Assembly: GCF_000721705.1 (NCBI RefSeq)
Contig: NZ_JOJL01000001.1
Span: forward strand, 124,001 to 188,000
Direction: 5' to 3'
DNA from: Actinoplanes subtropicus
GTDB taxonomy: Bacteria; Actinomycetota; Actinomycetes; Mycobacteriales; Micromonosporaceae
DNA: 64,000 bases
Shown: positions 25,111 to 32,381 of the stretch, piece after piece
Layout: the number at the start of each line of letters is the position of its first letter
Position numbering within the stretch: position 1 is the first letter of the stretch
The notes under the pieces: generated by a model
Told to the model about the DNA's origin: nothing
What the model saw: the letters and a program-made list of their open reading frames with translations, nothing else
The model's database searches: none
Position numbers and translations under genes: made by a program

Positions 25111-25455
25111 CTACCGCTTGCTGTGGTACGCCTCGACGATGTGGCTCGGGATACGCCCGCGCTCGGAGACCTCGAACCCGTTCTTGTTCGCCCACTCGCG
25201 GATCGCCTGGTTCTGGTCGCGGCTGGCGCGGCCGGTGCTCGCGGGAGCGGCCCGCCGGGCGGTGGCCACGACGCCGCTGCGGCCGACCCGGGTCGCCGCG
25301 TTCAGGAACGGGTCGAGCGCCTTGCGCAACTTGCCGGCGTTCTTCTCGGAGAGATCGATCGTGTAGTTCACACCGTCGAGTCCGAACTCGACGGTGCGGT
25401 CGGCCTCTCCGCCGTCGATGTCGTCGGTCAGAAGGGTTATTACCTGCTTGGCCAT
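25111..25455 (-). CDS. lsr2: Lsr2 nucleoid-associated protein
   Basis: 114 residues, the usual size. The N-terminal dimerisation domain (MAKQVITLLTDDIDGGEADR, then FGLDGVNYTIDLSEKNAGKLR) and C-terminal DNA-binding domain with the RGR hook (FEVSERGRIPSHIVEAY) are complete. Lsr2 bridges AT-rich DNA and silences horizontally acquired genes in actinobacteria. It is divergent from the GH12 cellulase gene; GGGAGCAGG lies 6 nt before the ATG. Confidence 0.95.
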   Translation of the reverse strand: MAKQVITLLTDDIDGGEADRTVEFGLDGVNYTIDLSEKNAGKLRKALDPFLNAATRVGRSGVVATARRAAPASTGRASRDQNQAIREWANKNGFEVSERGRIPSHIVEAYHSKR

Positions 25456-25628
25456 GGTGTGCCTGCTCCCACTACAACGGTGTCATTTGAGTGACGACTA
25501 TGCGCACGCGGCGTGGCGCCGCGGATGTCGATACGCATTCATTCTGTCTCCGATCAGTTCTCAGTGCAAATTACCGCATCGCATGTCGCAATTGTTGTCG
25601 GTGCCGCAAGGTTCTCGGGCACAGCTAC

Positions 25629-25675
25629 TTTTCAGGTTCGTCAATGTCCTGTAACGTGTCGTGGGAGCGCTCCCA
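25629..25675 (+). promoter_or_regulatory. Promoter and perfect CebR-type operator of the GH12 cellulase
   Basis: TTTTCA (25629-25634), a 17-bp spacer and TAACGT (25652-25657) make a plausible promoter. The 14-bp palindrome TGGGAGCGCTCCCA (25662-25675), identical to the known CebR operator of streptomycete cellulase genes, begins 4 bp after the -10, i.e. over the transcription start. This is a classic LacI-family repression layout relieved by cello-oligosaccharides. Confidence 0.8.
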
Positions 25676-25715
25676 GTACCCGTCCCCGCGGGATCCCCTC
25701 CAAGGAGCTTCGCAA

Positions 25716-26819
25716 ATGAGACGTGCCATCCGCGCCCTCGCGGCCCTCGGCCTGCTGGCCGGGGCGGCCGTGACCGCCTTCGCCGTCGCCGGACCAGCGG
25801 CGGCCGACACGCAGATCTGCGAGCAGTACGGCAGCACCACCATCGGCGGCCGGTACGTGGTGATGAACAACCGCTGGGGCACCTCCGCCCAGCAGTGCAT
25901 CACCGTGACCAGCACCGGGTTCGCCATCCAGACCCAGCAGGGCACCGGCAGCACCAGTGGCGCCCCGGTCTCCTACCCGGCGGTCTACTACGGCTGCCAC
26001 TACACCAACTGCTCGCCGGGCACCAACCTGCCGATCCAGGTCGGCTCGATCTCCAGTGCCACCAGCAGCGTCGACTATCAGTTCGTCGGCGGCGCGACCT
26101 ACGACGCCGCGTACGACATCTGGCTCGACCCGACGCCCAAGAAGGACGGCGTCAACCAGCAGGAAATCATGATCTGGTTCAACCGGCAGGGCTCGATCCA
26201 GCCGATCGGCTCGGTGGTGGGCAACGCGACCATCGGCGGGCGTAGCTGGGAGGTCTGGCGGGGCAGCAACGGGTCGAACGCGGTCATCTCGTACGTGGCG
26301 CCGTCGCCGATCGCCAGTTGGAGCTTCAGCGTCCTGGACTTCCTCAACGACGTGAAGAGCCGCGGCGCGATCACCAGCTCGTGGTACCTGACCAGCATTC
26401 AGGCCGGCTTCGAGCCGTGGATCGGCGGCGCGGGCCTGGCCGTGACGAACTTCTCCGCGGCGGTCAACGGGGGCGGCGGCGGGCCTACGACCGGCACCTC
26501 CTCTTCGTGCAAGGTCACCTATGGCACGAACGTTTGGAACGCCGGCTTCACCGCGAACGTCACGATCGCCAATAGCGGAAGCGGCGCGATCAACGGCTGG
26601 AAACTCGGCTTCATGCTGCCGAGCGGCCAGACGATCACCTCGTCCTGGAACGCCGCCCTCACCGGTTCGAGTGGTGCGATCACCGCCAGCAACATTTCCT
26701 GGAACGGAAGCATCGCGCCCGGGGCCAACACGTCCTTCGGTTTCCAAGGCACCTACTCCGGCAGTTTCGCCAACCCGCCGTCATTCACGCTGAACGGCTG
26801 CACCTGTACCACCGCGTGA
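25716..26819 (+). CDS. Secreted GH12 endo-1,4-beta-glucanase with CBM2
   Basis: 367 residues from the ATG at 25716, 8 nt after AAGGAG. A signal peptide ends near GPAAA-DTQ (residue 30). The GH12 domain (about 32-250) has the nucleophile in QQEIMIWF (Glu150) and the acid/base in QAGFEPWIG (Glu233). A Gly/Thr linker (about 251-263) leads to a family 2 cellulose-binding module (about 265-363: CKVTYGTNVWNAGF, ASNISWNGSIAPG). It cleaves internal bonds of amorphous cellulose. A CebR operator immediately upstream predicts induction by cellobiose-type sugars. Confidence 0.93.
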   Translation: MRRAIRALAALGLLAGAAVTAFAVAGPAAADTQICEQYGSTTIGGRYVVMNNRWGTSAQQCITVTSTGFAIQTQQGTGSTSGAPVSYPAVYYGCHYTNCSPGTNLPIQVGSISSATSSVDYQFVGGATYDAAYDIWLDPTPKKDGVNQQEIMIWFNRQGSIQPIGSVVGNATIGGRSWEVWRGSNGSNAVISYVAPSPIASWSFSVLDFLNDVKSRGAITSSWYLTSIQAGFEPWIGGAGLAVTNFSAAVNGGGGGPTTGTSSSCKVTYGTNVWNAGFTANVTIANSGSGAINGWKLGFMLPSGQTITSSWNAALTGSSGAITASNISWNGSIAPGANTSFGFQGTYSGSFANPPSFTLNGCTCTTA

Positions 26820-26927
26820 GAGACGGCTCCGCTGACCCGAGCCGCCTCGTCGCCGATTCTCCGGTGCCGGGGCGGTTCGCCGAGCTGGCTGGCTCCGCTT
26901 CGCTCCGCGGGCGATCGCCCCTTTCGG

Positions 26928-26998
26928 GCTGATGAGGAGAGGCCGATTTTCGACACGGCAAACCCCGCGGCGCCGAAAATCGGCCTCTCCTCATCAGC
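26928..26998. repeat. 25-bp perfect inverted repeat between convergent genes
   Basis: Arms at 26928-26952 (starting GCTGATGAGGAGAGGCCG) and 26974-26998 are exact complements around a 21-nt loop. It lies between the convergent cellulase and GMC oxidase genes and could terminate both. The GGGCGATCGCCC palindrome (26909-26920) and a CGCTTCGCTCC motif sit just before it. A 25-bp perfect stem is longer than a normal terminator needs, so a small mobile repeat is possible. Confidence 0.65.
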
Positions 26999-27021
26999 TG
27001 GTCGACCGCGGGTGCGGCCGT

Positions 27022-28662
27022 TCACAATTCGGTTAGGCGTAGAGCAGTTGGGGCGCCGGCCGGAACGGCGGGGCGTTGCGGCGGGATCGGGGTCAGTCGT
27101 TCATATTTCGAACCGACGGGTGGCCGCCGATCGTCGTCGCCCTTGTTCGGCCACAGCGACATCGCGCGCTCGGCCATCGCGGTGATGGTCAGCGACGGAT
27201 TCACGCCCAGATTCGCCGGCACGGCCGCGCCGTCCACGACGTGCAATCCGGCGTACCCATATACGCGGTGATACGGATCCACCACGCCGGTCGCCGCCGA
27301 TTCGCCGATCGTCGCGCCGCCGAGAATGTGTGCCGTCATCGGAATGTCAAAGATGTCACCGACCGTCCCGCCCGGGAAACCGTCGATCTTCTCGGCGATC
27401 CGGCGCACCGCCTCGTGCCCCTGCGGGATCCAGGTCGGGTTCGCCTCGCCGTGGCCCGGCCCGGTGGTGAGCCGGCCGCGCCTGGTGCGCCGCACGGTCA
27501 GCGAGTTGTCGAGCGTCTGCATCACCAGCGCGATGATCGTGCGCTCGCTCCACCGCCGTACCGACAAGGACCGGAGCAGCACGTACGGGTGGCGCAGCGC
27601 CTGCCCGAGGAACTTGACCGGCCGCGGCACCCGCCCGCCGCCGTCCACCAGCAACGTGGCGAGCAGGCCCATCGCGTTGCTGCCCGGCCCATAGCGCACC
27701 GGCTCGATGTGCGTCGTCGAGTCCGGGTGGAACGACGAGGTGATCGCCACACCGCGGGAGAACGGCTCGGCCGGCACCGAGCGGGCCTGCGCGCCGAGCA
27801 GCGCCTCGGAGTTGGTGCGGGTCAGCGCGCCCAGGCTGGCCGAGATGCCGGGCAGCACGCCGGTGTCGCGCATCGCGTGCAGCAGGCGCTGGCTGCCGAG
27901 CGCCCCGGCCGAGAGGATCACCTGGCCGGCGGTGAAGCGCCCGGTGCGGGTCTCCACCGCCCAGCCGTCGCCGGCCGGTCGCAGCGCCGTCACCTCGGTA
28001 TCCGGATGCACCGTCGCGCCGGCCTTCTCGGCCAGGTAGAGGTAGTTCACGTCGAGGCGGTTCTTGGCGCCGACCTTGCAGCCGATCATGCAGTTGCCGC
28101 ACTGGGTGCAGCCGGTGCGGTCCGGTCCGGCGCCGCCGAAGAACGGGTCGGGCACCGTCTTGCCGGGCTCGCCGAAGAAGACCCCCACGGGCGTACGCCG
28201 GAAGGTCGAACCCACCCCCATGTCCTCCGCGACCTCTTTGATCACCACGTCGGACGGGGTCATCGTGGGCTGCTCGATCACGCCGAGCATCCGCGAGGCC
28301 TGGTCGTAGTGCGGCGCCAGTTCGGCCGCCCAATCGGTGATGCCGGCCCAGTGCGGATCGTCGAAGAACGTGGCCGGCGGGCGGTAGAGGGTGTTCGCGT
28401 ACACCAGGGAACCGCCACCCACCCCGGCGGCCGACAGCACCACGATGTCCTTGAGCAGGGTGATCCGCTGAATGCCGCGCAGGCCGAGCCGCGGCGCCCA
28501 GAGGAAGTTCTTCAGGTCCCACGAGGTCTTCGGGAGCATCTCGGGGGTGTAGCGCCGGCCCGCCTCGAGCACGCCGACCCGGTAGCCCTTCTCGGTGAGG
28601 CGCAGCGCGCTGACGCTTCCGCCGAAGCCGCTGCCCACGATCACGACGTCGTAGTCCGCCAT
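27022..28662 (-). CDS. GMC oxidoreductase, cholesterol-oxidase-like
   Basis: 546 residues from the ATG at 28662 (7 nt after AGGG). The FAD loop VVIVGSGFGGSVSALRL opens the protein; a Cys-rich segment CTQCGNCMIGC lies near residue 190; the C-terminus HVVDGAAVPANLGVNPSLTITAMAERA is the GMC signature. Class I cholesterol oxidases and the mycobacterial ChoD group share this layout. It likely oxidises a sterol or other bulky alcohol with FAD. No signal peptide is visible. The Cys cluster resembles an iron-sulfur site, but that is unproven. Confidence 0.85.
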   Translation of the reverse strand: MADYDVVIVGSGFGGSVSALRLTEKGYRVGVLEAGRRYTPEMLPKTSWDLKNFLWAPRLGLRGIQRITLLKDIVVLSAAGVGGGSLVYANTLYRPPATFFDDPHWAGITDWAAELAPHYDQASRMLGVIEQPTMTPSDVVIKEVAEDMGVGSTFRRTPVGVFFGEPGKTVPDPFFGGAGPDRTGCTQCGNCMIGCKVGAKNRLDVNYLYLAEKAGATVHPDTEVTALRPAGDGWAVETRTGRFTAGQVILSAGALGSQRLLHAMRDTGVLPGISASLGALTRTNSEALLGAQARSVPAEPFSRGVAITSSFHPDSTTHIEPVRYGPGSNAMGLLATLLVDGGGRVPRPVKFLGQALRHPYVLLRSLSVRRWSERTIIALVMQTLDNSLTVRRTRRGRLTTGPGHGEANPTWIPQGHEAVRRIAEKIDGFPGGTVGDIFDIPMTAHILGGATIGESAATGVVDPYHRVYGYAGLHVVDGAAVPANLGVNPSLTITAMAERAMSLWPNKGDDDRRPPVGSKYERLTPIPPQRPAVPAGAPTALRLTEL

Positions 28663-28715
28663 CGACACACCCTGTCATTACCGGCCGGTAATCGGAAGGG
28701 GTGTCGACTGTCAAT

Positions 28716-29726
28716 TCATGACGCGGTGAGCAGCACCTTGATGTGCGCGCCGGAGGCGGCGTCGGCGAACGCGGCGGCCGCCTCATCCAGCGGCCGTACG
28801 GCGGTGGCCATCCCGCCCACGTCGACCCGGCCCGACACGAGCAGGTCGATCGCGTCCGCGAAGTCCTCCGGGAGGTAGGTGGCGCTGCCCTGGATGCGCA
28901 ACTGGCTGTCCTGGATCATCGGCAGTGGGACGGTCACCGGCCCCGCCGGGACGCCGACCACCACGACCGTGCCGCCGGTGTTCGCCATCGCCAGCGCCTG
29001 GTCCATCGTGGACTGCTCGGCCACGCAGTCGAAGACGACGTCGGCGCTCTCGCCCAGCGCCTCCCTGGCCTGCTCGACCGCGTCGGTCGCGGTCGCGTCG
29101 AGCACCGCGTCCGGCCCGAAGCCGGCGGCCCGCTCCCGGCTCCGCGGCGACCGGGCGGTCATGACGATCCGGGCGGCCTTCTGCGCGCGGGCCACTTGCA
29201 GCGTGAGCAGCCCGATCGTCCCCGCGCCCAGGATCGCCACGGTCCGGCCGGCCAGCCCGCCCGCCAGCCGCGCCGCGTGCACCGGCGTGCCGAGCGGCTC
29301 GATGAACGCGGCCCGCAGCCAGTCCAGCTCGTCCGGGATCACGTGCAGCCGGCGCTGGTCGACGGTGAAGTAGTCGGCCATCCCGCCCTGGTCGTGCGCG
29401 CAGCCGAAGAAGCGCATGTTCTCGCAGATGTTCTGCCGCCCGGCCCGGCACTGCTTGCACGCCCAGCAGGGCAGGAACGGCTCCATCGTGACCCGCGCCC
29501 CGACCGGCAGCGTGGCGCCCGGGCCGGCCGCCTCGACGACGCCGCTCACCTCGTGGCCGGGCCGATAGGGCAGCGTGATGAACGGGTGCCTGCCCTGCAG
29601 CGCGTGCACATCCGAGCCGCAGACGCCGGCCATCGCCATCCGCACGAGCACCTCGCCCGCACCCGGTTCGGGCACCGCGGCCTCGGCTATCGACACGCCG
29701 GTCGTACCGACGACGACCCGCCTCAC
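28716..29726 (-). CDS. Zinc-dependent medium-chain alcohol dehydrogenase
   Basis: 336 residues from a GTG at 29726 that overlaps the stop of the LuxR regulator (GTGA). Catalytic zinc residues are in AGVCGSDVHALQG and RPGHEVSG; the four structural-zinc Cys are in FLPCWACKQCRAGRQNIC; the NAD loop is AILGAGTIGLLTLQ. It resembles threonine/sorbitol-type dehydrogenases. The overlap implies co-expression with the regulator, which probably controls it. The substrate is unknown. Confidence 0.88.
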   Translation of the reverse strand: MRRVVVGTTGVSIAEAAVPEPGAGEVLVRMAMAGVCGSDVHALQGRHPFITLPYRPGHEVSGVVEAAGPGATLPVGARVTMEPFLPCWACKQCRAGRQNICENMRFFGCAHDQGGMADYFTVDQRRLHVIPDELDWLRAAFIEPLGTPVHAARLAGGLAGRTVAILGAGTIGLLTLQVARAQKAARIVMTARSPRSRERAAGFGPDAVLDATATDAVEQAREALGESADVVFDCVAEQSTMDQALAMANTGGTVVVVGVPAGPVTVPLPMIQDSQLRIQGSATYLPEDFADAIDLLVSGRVDVGGMATAVRPLDEAAAAFADAASGAHIKVLLTAS

Positions 29727-30556
29727 GGCAGGAATCCCAGGCGGCGTGCGGTCACAATCGTCTCCATTCGGCCGTGCGTTCCCAATTTGCGCATCGCGTT
29801 GCGCAGATAGCTCTTCACCGTCTCGGGCAGCAGGCCCAGCCGCCGCGCCGCCTCCGCGTTCCCGCAGCCCACCGCCACCATGGCGAGCACATCCAGCTCG
29901 CGCGGGGAGAGGGGGTTGCGATCGGCTGCGCCGGGCCGATGCGCGACCAGGCGGCCGGAAATCTGTTGCAGCCGCGCCTTCAGCTCCGGGTCGGAGACCT
30001 CCGCGGCGAGCGTACGCAGGTCCGCGTGCGCCAACCGCACGTCCTCCCACTCCCGCGCGCTCGCGCCGGGCAGCCCTCGGGCGGCGCTGGTCTCGAGCTC
30101 GGCCATCCGGCGGGCGACCTCCCGGCGTACGGTCGCCTCGGTCCCCAACCGCACCGCGACCCGCCCCATCGCCTCCACGGCGCGGCCGCCCACCGCGATC
30201 GGCTCCCGGGTGCCGGCGTAGAGCACGGCCAGCACCGACCCGCCCATCGCCACCGGCACGGCCGCGATCGCCCGCAGCCCCTCGGCGCGCACCGGCGCGT
30301 CGTACTCATGACTGATCCGCGGGTCGGCCGCATAGTCCTCGACCCGCCCCGGCCGCGCACTCGTGACCACCCGGCCGCCCAGACCGTTGCCGGCGCAGAC
30401 AATCAGCCCGTTGAGCGCGAGCGTCGCGGTGCCGGCGAAGTCGGTCAGCCGCATCTGCCGTCCATCCGCCGAAACCAGCCCACCGAACGCCACCGGAAGC
30501 CCGGTAACCCGGCGAATCCGCCCCAACGCGGCAGGTAGATCGGCTGCTTCGAGCAC
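29723..30556 (-). CDS. GAF-LuxR transcriptional regulator
   Basis: 277 residues. A GAF domain (about 1-150, e.g. AVPVAMGGSVLAVLYAGTREP) is followed by a helical linker and a LuxR helix-turn-helix (LSPRELDVLAMVAVGCGNAEAARRLGL, then TVKSYLRNAMRKLG). It lies directly upstream of, and overlaps, the alcohol dehydrogenase gene. A paired 16-bp repeat lies about 55 bp upstream of its start and could be its operator. Confidence 0.85.
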   Translation of the reverse strand: MLEAADLPAALGRIRRVTGLPVAFGGLVSADGRQMRLTDFAGTATLALNGLIVCAGNGLGGRVVTSARPGRVEDYAADPRISHEYDAPVRAEGLRAIAAVPVAMGGSVLAVLYAGTREPIAVGGRAVEAMGRVAVRLGTEATVRREVARRMAELETSAARGLPGASAREWEDVRLAHADLRTLAAEVSDPELKARLQQISGRLVAHRPGAADRNPLSPRELDVLAMVAVGCGNAEAARRLGLLPETVKSYLRNAMRKLGTHGRMETIVTARRLGFLP

Positions 30557-30609
30557 GTCAACAGCATGTCACGCCAACCGCCCCCGACACCGCACATGTC
30601 ACGCCGGGC

Positions 30610-30641
30610 AAGATACTCGCTGAGCAAGATACTCGCTCAGC
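30610..30641. repeat. Two tandem 16-bp repeats, operator candidate
   Basis: AAGATACTCGCTGAGC (30610-30625) is followed directly by AAGATACTCGCTCAGC (30626-30641). The single difference makes GCTGAGC and GCTCAGC a 7-bp inverted pair. It lies between the divergent LuxR regulator and acyl-CoA synthetase genes. Confidence 0.5.
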
Positions 30642-30718
30642 TAGATACGGCAAGTCGTGCGGGGGTCACCCCCGAACAGGGGTAGCGCCGAAGCTGTGAC
30701 GCGGCTCATGCTGCAGAA

Positions 30719-32380
30719 ATGGAGTCTTCAGTCCGTTCAACGGTGGCGGCGGGCCGGTCGGACGGGGTGTCGTATGCATCCGGCACCAGCACCGCGCCCC
30801 TGCTCGGCGAGACGATCGGGGCGAACTTCGAGCGCGCCGTCGCCCGCTTCGGTGACCGGGAGGTCCTGGTCGACGTCGCGGCCGGCCGGCGGTGGACCTA
30901 CGCCGAGCTCGACGCCGACGTCAACCGGCTGGCCCGGGGCCTGCTGGCGCGCGGCATCGCGAAGGGCGACCGGGTCGGGATCTGGGCGCCGAACTGCGCC
31001 GAGTGGGTGATCACCCAGTACGCCACCGCGAAGATCGGCGCGATCCTGGTCAACGTCAACCCGGCGTACCGGACGCACGAGCTCGAGTACGTCGTGAAGC
31101 AGTCCGGCCTGAGCCTGCTGATCAGCGCGGTCGCCTTCAAGACCAGCGACTACCGCCGCATGATCGAGGAGATCGGCTTCACCGAGGTCGCGTACATCGG
31201 CGAGGCAAGCTACGCCGATTTGTCGCTCGAAGGCGACATGTCCGAAATATCGAGGCGCGCCGCCACTCTCGCGTTCGATGATCCGATCAACATCCAGTAC
31301 ACGTCGGGGACCACGGGATTCCCCAAGGGCGCGACCCTCTCGCACCACAACATCCTGAACAACGGCTACTTCGTCGGCGAGCTGATCAACTACACCGAGC
31401 ACGACCGAGTCTGCCTGCCCGTCCCGCTCTACCACTGCTTCGGCATGGTGATGGGCAACCTCGGCGCCACCTCGCACGGCGCCTGCATCGTCCTGCCCGC
31501 CCCCGGCTTCGACCCCGCCGCCACGCTCGCCGCCGTCCAGGCCGAGCGGGTGACGAGTCTCTACGGCGTACCCACCATGTTCATCGCCGAGCTCGGCCTG
31601 CCGAACTTCCCCGACTACGACCTGTCCTCGCTGCGTACCGGAATCATGGCCGGCTCGCCCTGCCCGGTCGAGGTGATGAAGCGGGTGGTCGCCGAGATGA
31701 ACATGGCCGAGGTGGCGATCTGCTACGGGATGACCGAGACGTCGCCGGTCTCCACCATGACCCGCCCCGACGACAACCTGGCCCGCCGCACCGAGACCGT
31801 CGGCCGGGTCATGCCGCACCTCGAGTCCAAGGTCGTCGACCCGGCCACCGGCCTGGTGGTCGAGCGCGGCGAGCCCGGCGAGCTGTGCACCCGCGGCTAC
31901 TCGGTGATGCTCGGCTACTGGGAACAGCCGGAGGCCACCGCCGAGGCGATCGACGCGGCCCGCTGGATGCACACCGGTGATCTGGCCACGATGGACGCCG
32001 ACGGCTACCTCAACATCGTCGGCCGGATCAAGGACCTGGTCATCCGCGGCGGCGAGAACGTCTATCCCCGCGAGGTCGAGGAGTTCCTGTACGGGCATCC
32101 GGACATCGCCGACGTGCAGGTGATCGGCGTGCCCGACGCGAAGTACGGCGAGGAGCTGATGGCCTGGATCGTCATGCGCCCGGGCACCACCCCGCTGACC
32201 GCCGAGGCCGTCCGCGCCTACTGCGCCGGCCGGCTCACCCACTACAAGATCCCGCGGTACGTGCACATCGTCGACAGCTTCCCGATGACCGTCACCGGCA
32301 AGGTCCGCAAGGTGGAGATGCGCGAGCGGGCCGTCGACATCCTCGGTCTCCAGGACGCCGACGCGATTCGCAACGCCTGA
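30719..32380 (+). CDS. Fatty-acyl-CoA synthetase (AMP-binding)
   Basis: 553 residues. The AMP-binding signature INIQYTSGTTGFPKGATLSHHNI, ICYGMTETSPVS, and the C-terminal hinge and lysine context GRIKDLVIRGGENVYPREVEEFLY and PMTVTGKVRKVEMRERAV are intact. It activates a fatty or aryl acid to its CoA thioester with ATP, closest to the FadD/AcsF-like medium-chain ligases. It is divergent from the LuxR-ADH pair and converges on the large LuxR regulator with one intervening base. Confidence 0.9.
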   Translation: MESSVRSTVAAGRSDGVSYASGTSTAPLLGETIGANFERAVARFGDREVLVDVAAGRRWTYAELDADVNRLARGLLARGIAKGDRVGIWAPNCAEWVITQYATAKIGAILVNVNPAYRTHELEYVVKQSGLSLLISAVAFKTSDYRRMIEEIGFTEVAYIGEASYADLSLEGDMSEISRRAATLAFDDPINIQYTSGTTGFPKGATLSHHNILNNGYFVGELINYTEHDRVCLPVPLYHCFGMVMGNLGATSHGACIVLPAPGFDPAATLAAVQAERVTSLYGVPTMFIAELGLPNFPDYDLSSLRTGIMAGSPCPVEVMKRVVAEMNMAEVAICYGMTETSPVSTMTRPDDNLARRTETVGRVMPHLESKVVDPATGLVVERGEPGELCTRGYSVMLGYWEQPEATAEAIDAARWMHTGDLATMDADGYLNIVGRIKDLVIRGGENVYPREVEEFLYGHPDIADVQVIGVPDAKYGEELMAWIVMRPGTTPLTAEAVRAYCAGRLTHYKIPRYVHIVDSFPMTVTGKVRKVEMRERAVDILGLQDADAIRNA

Positions 32381-32381
32381 C

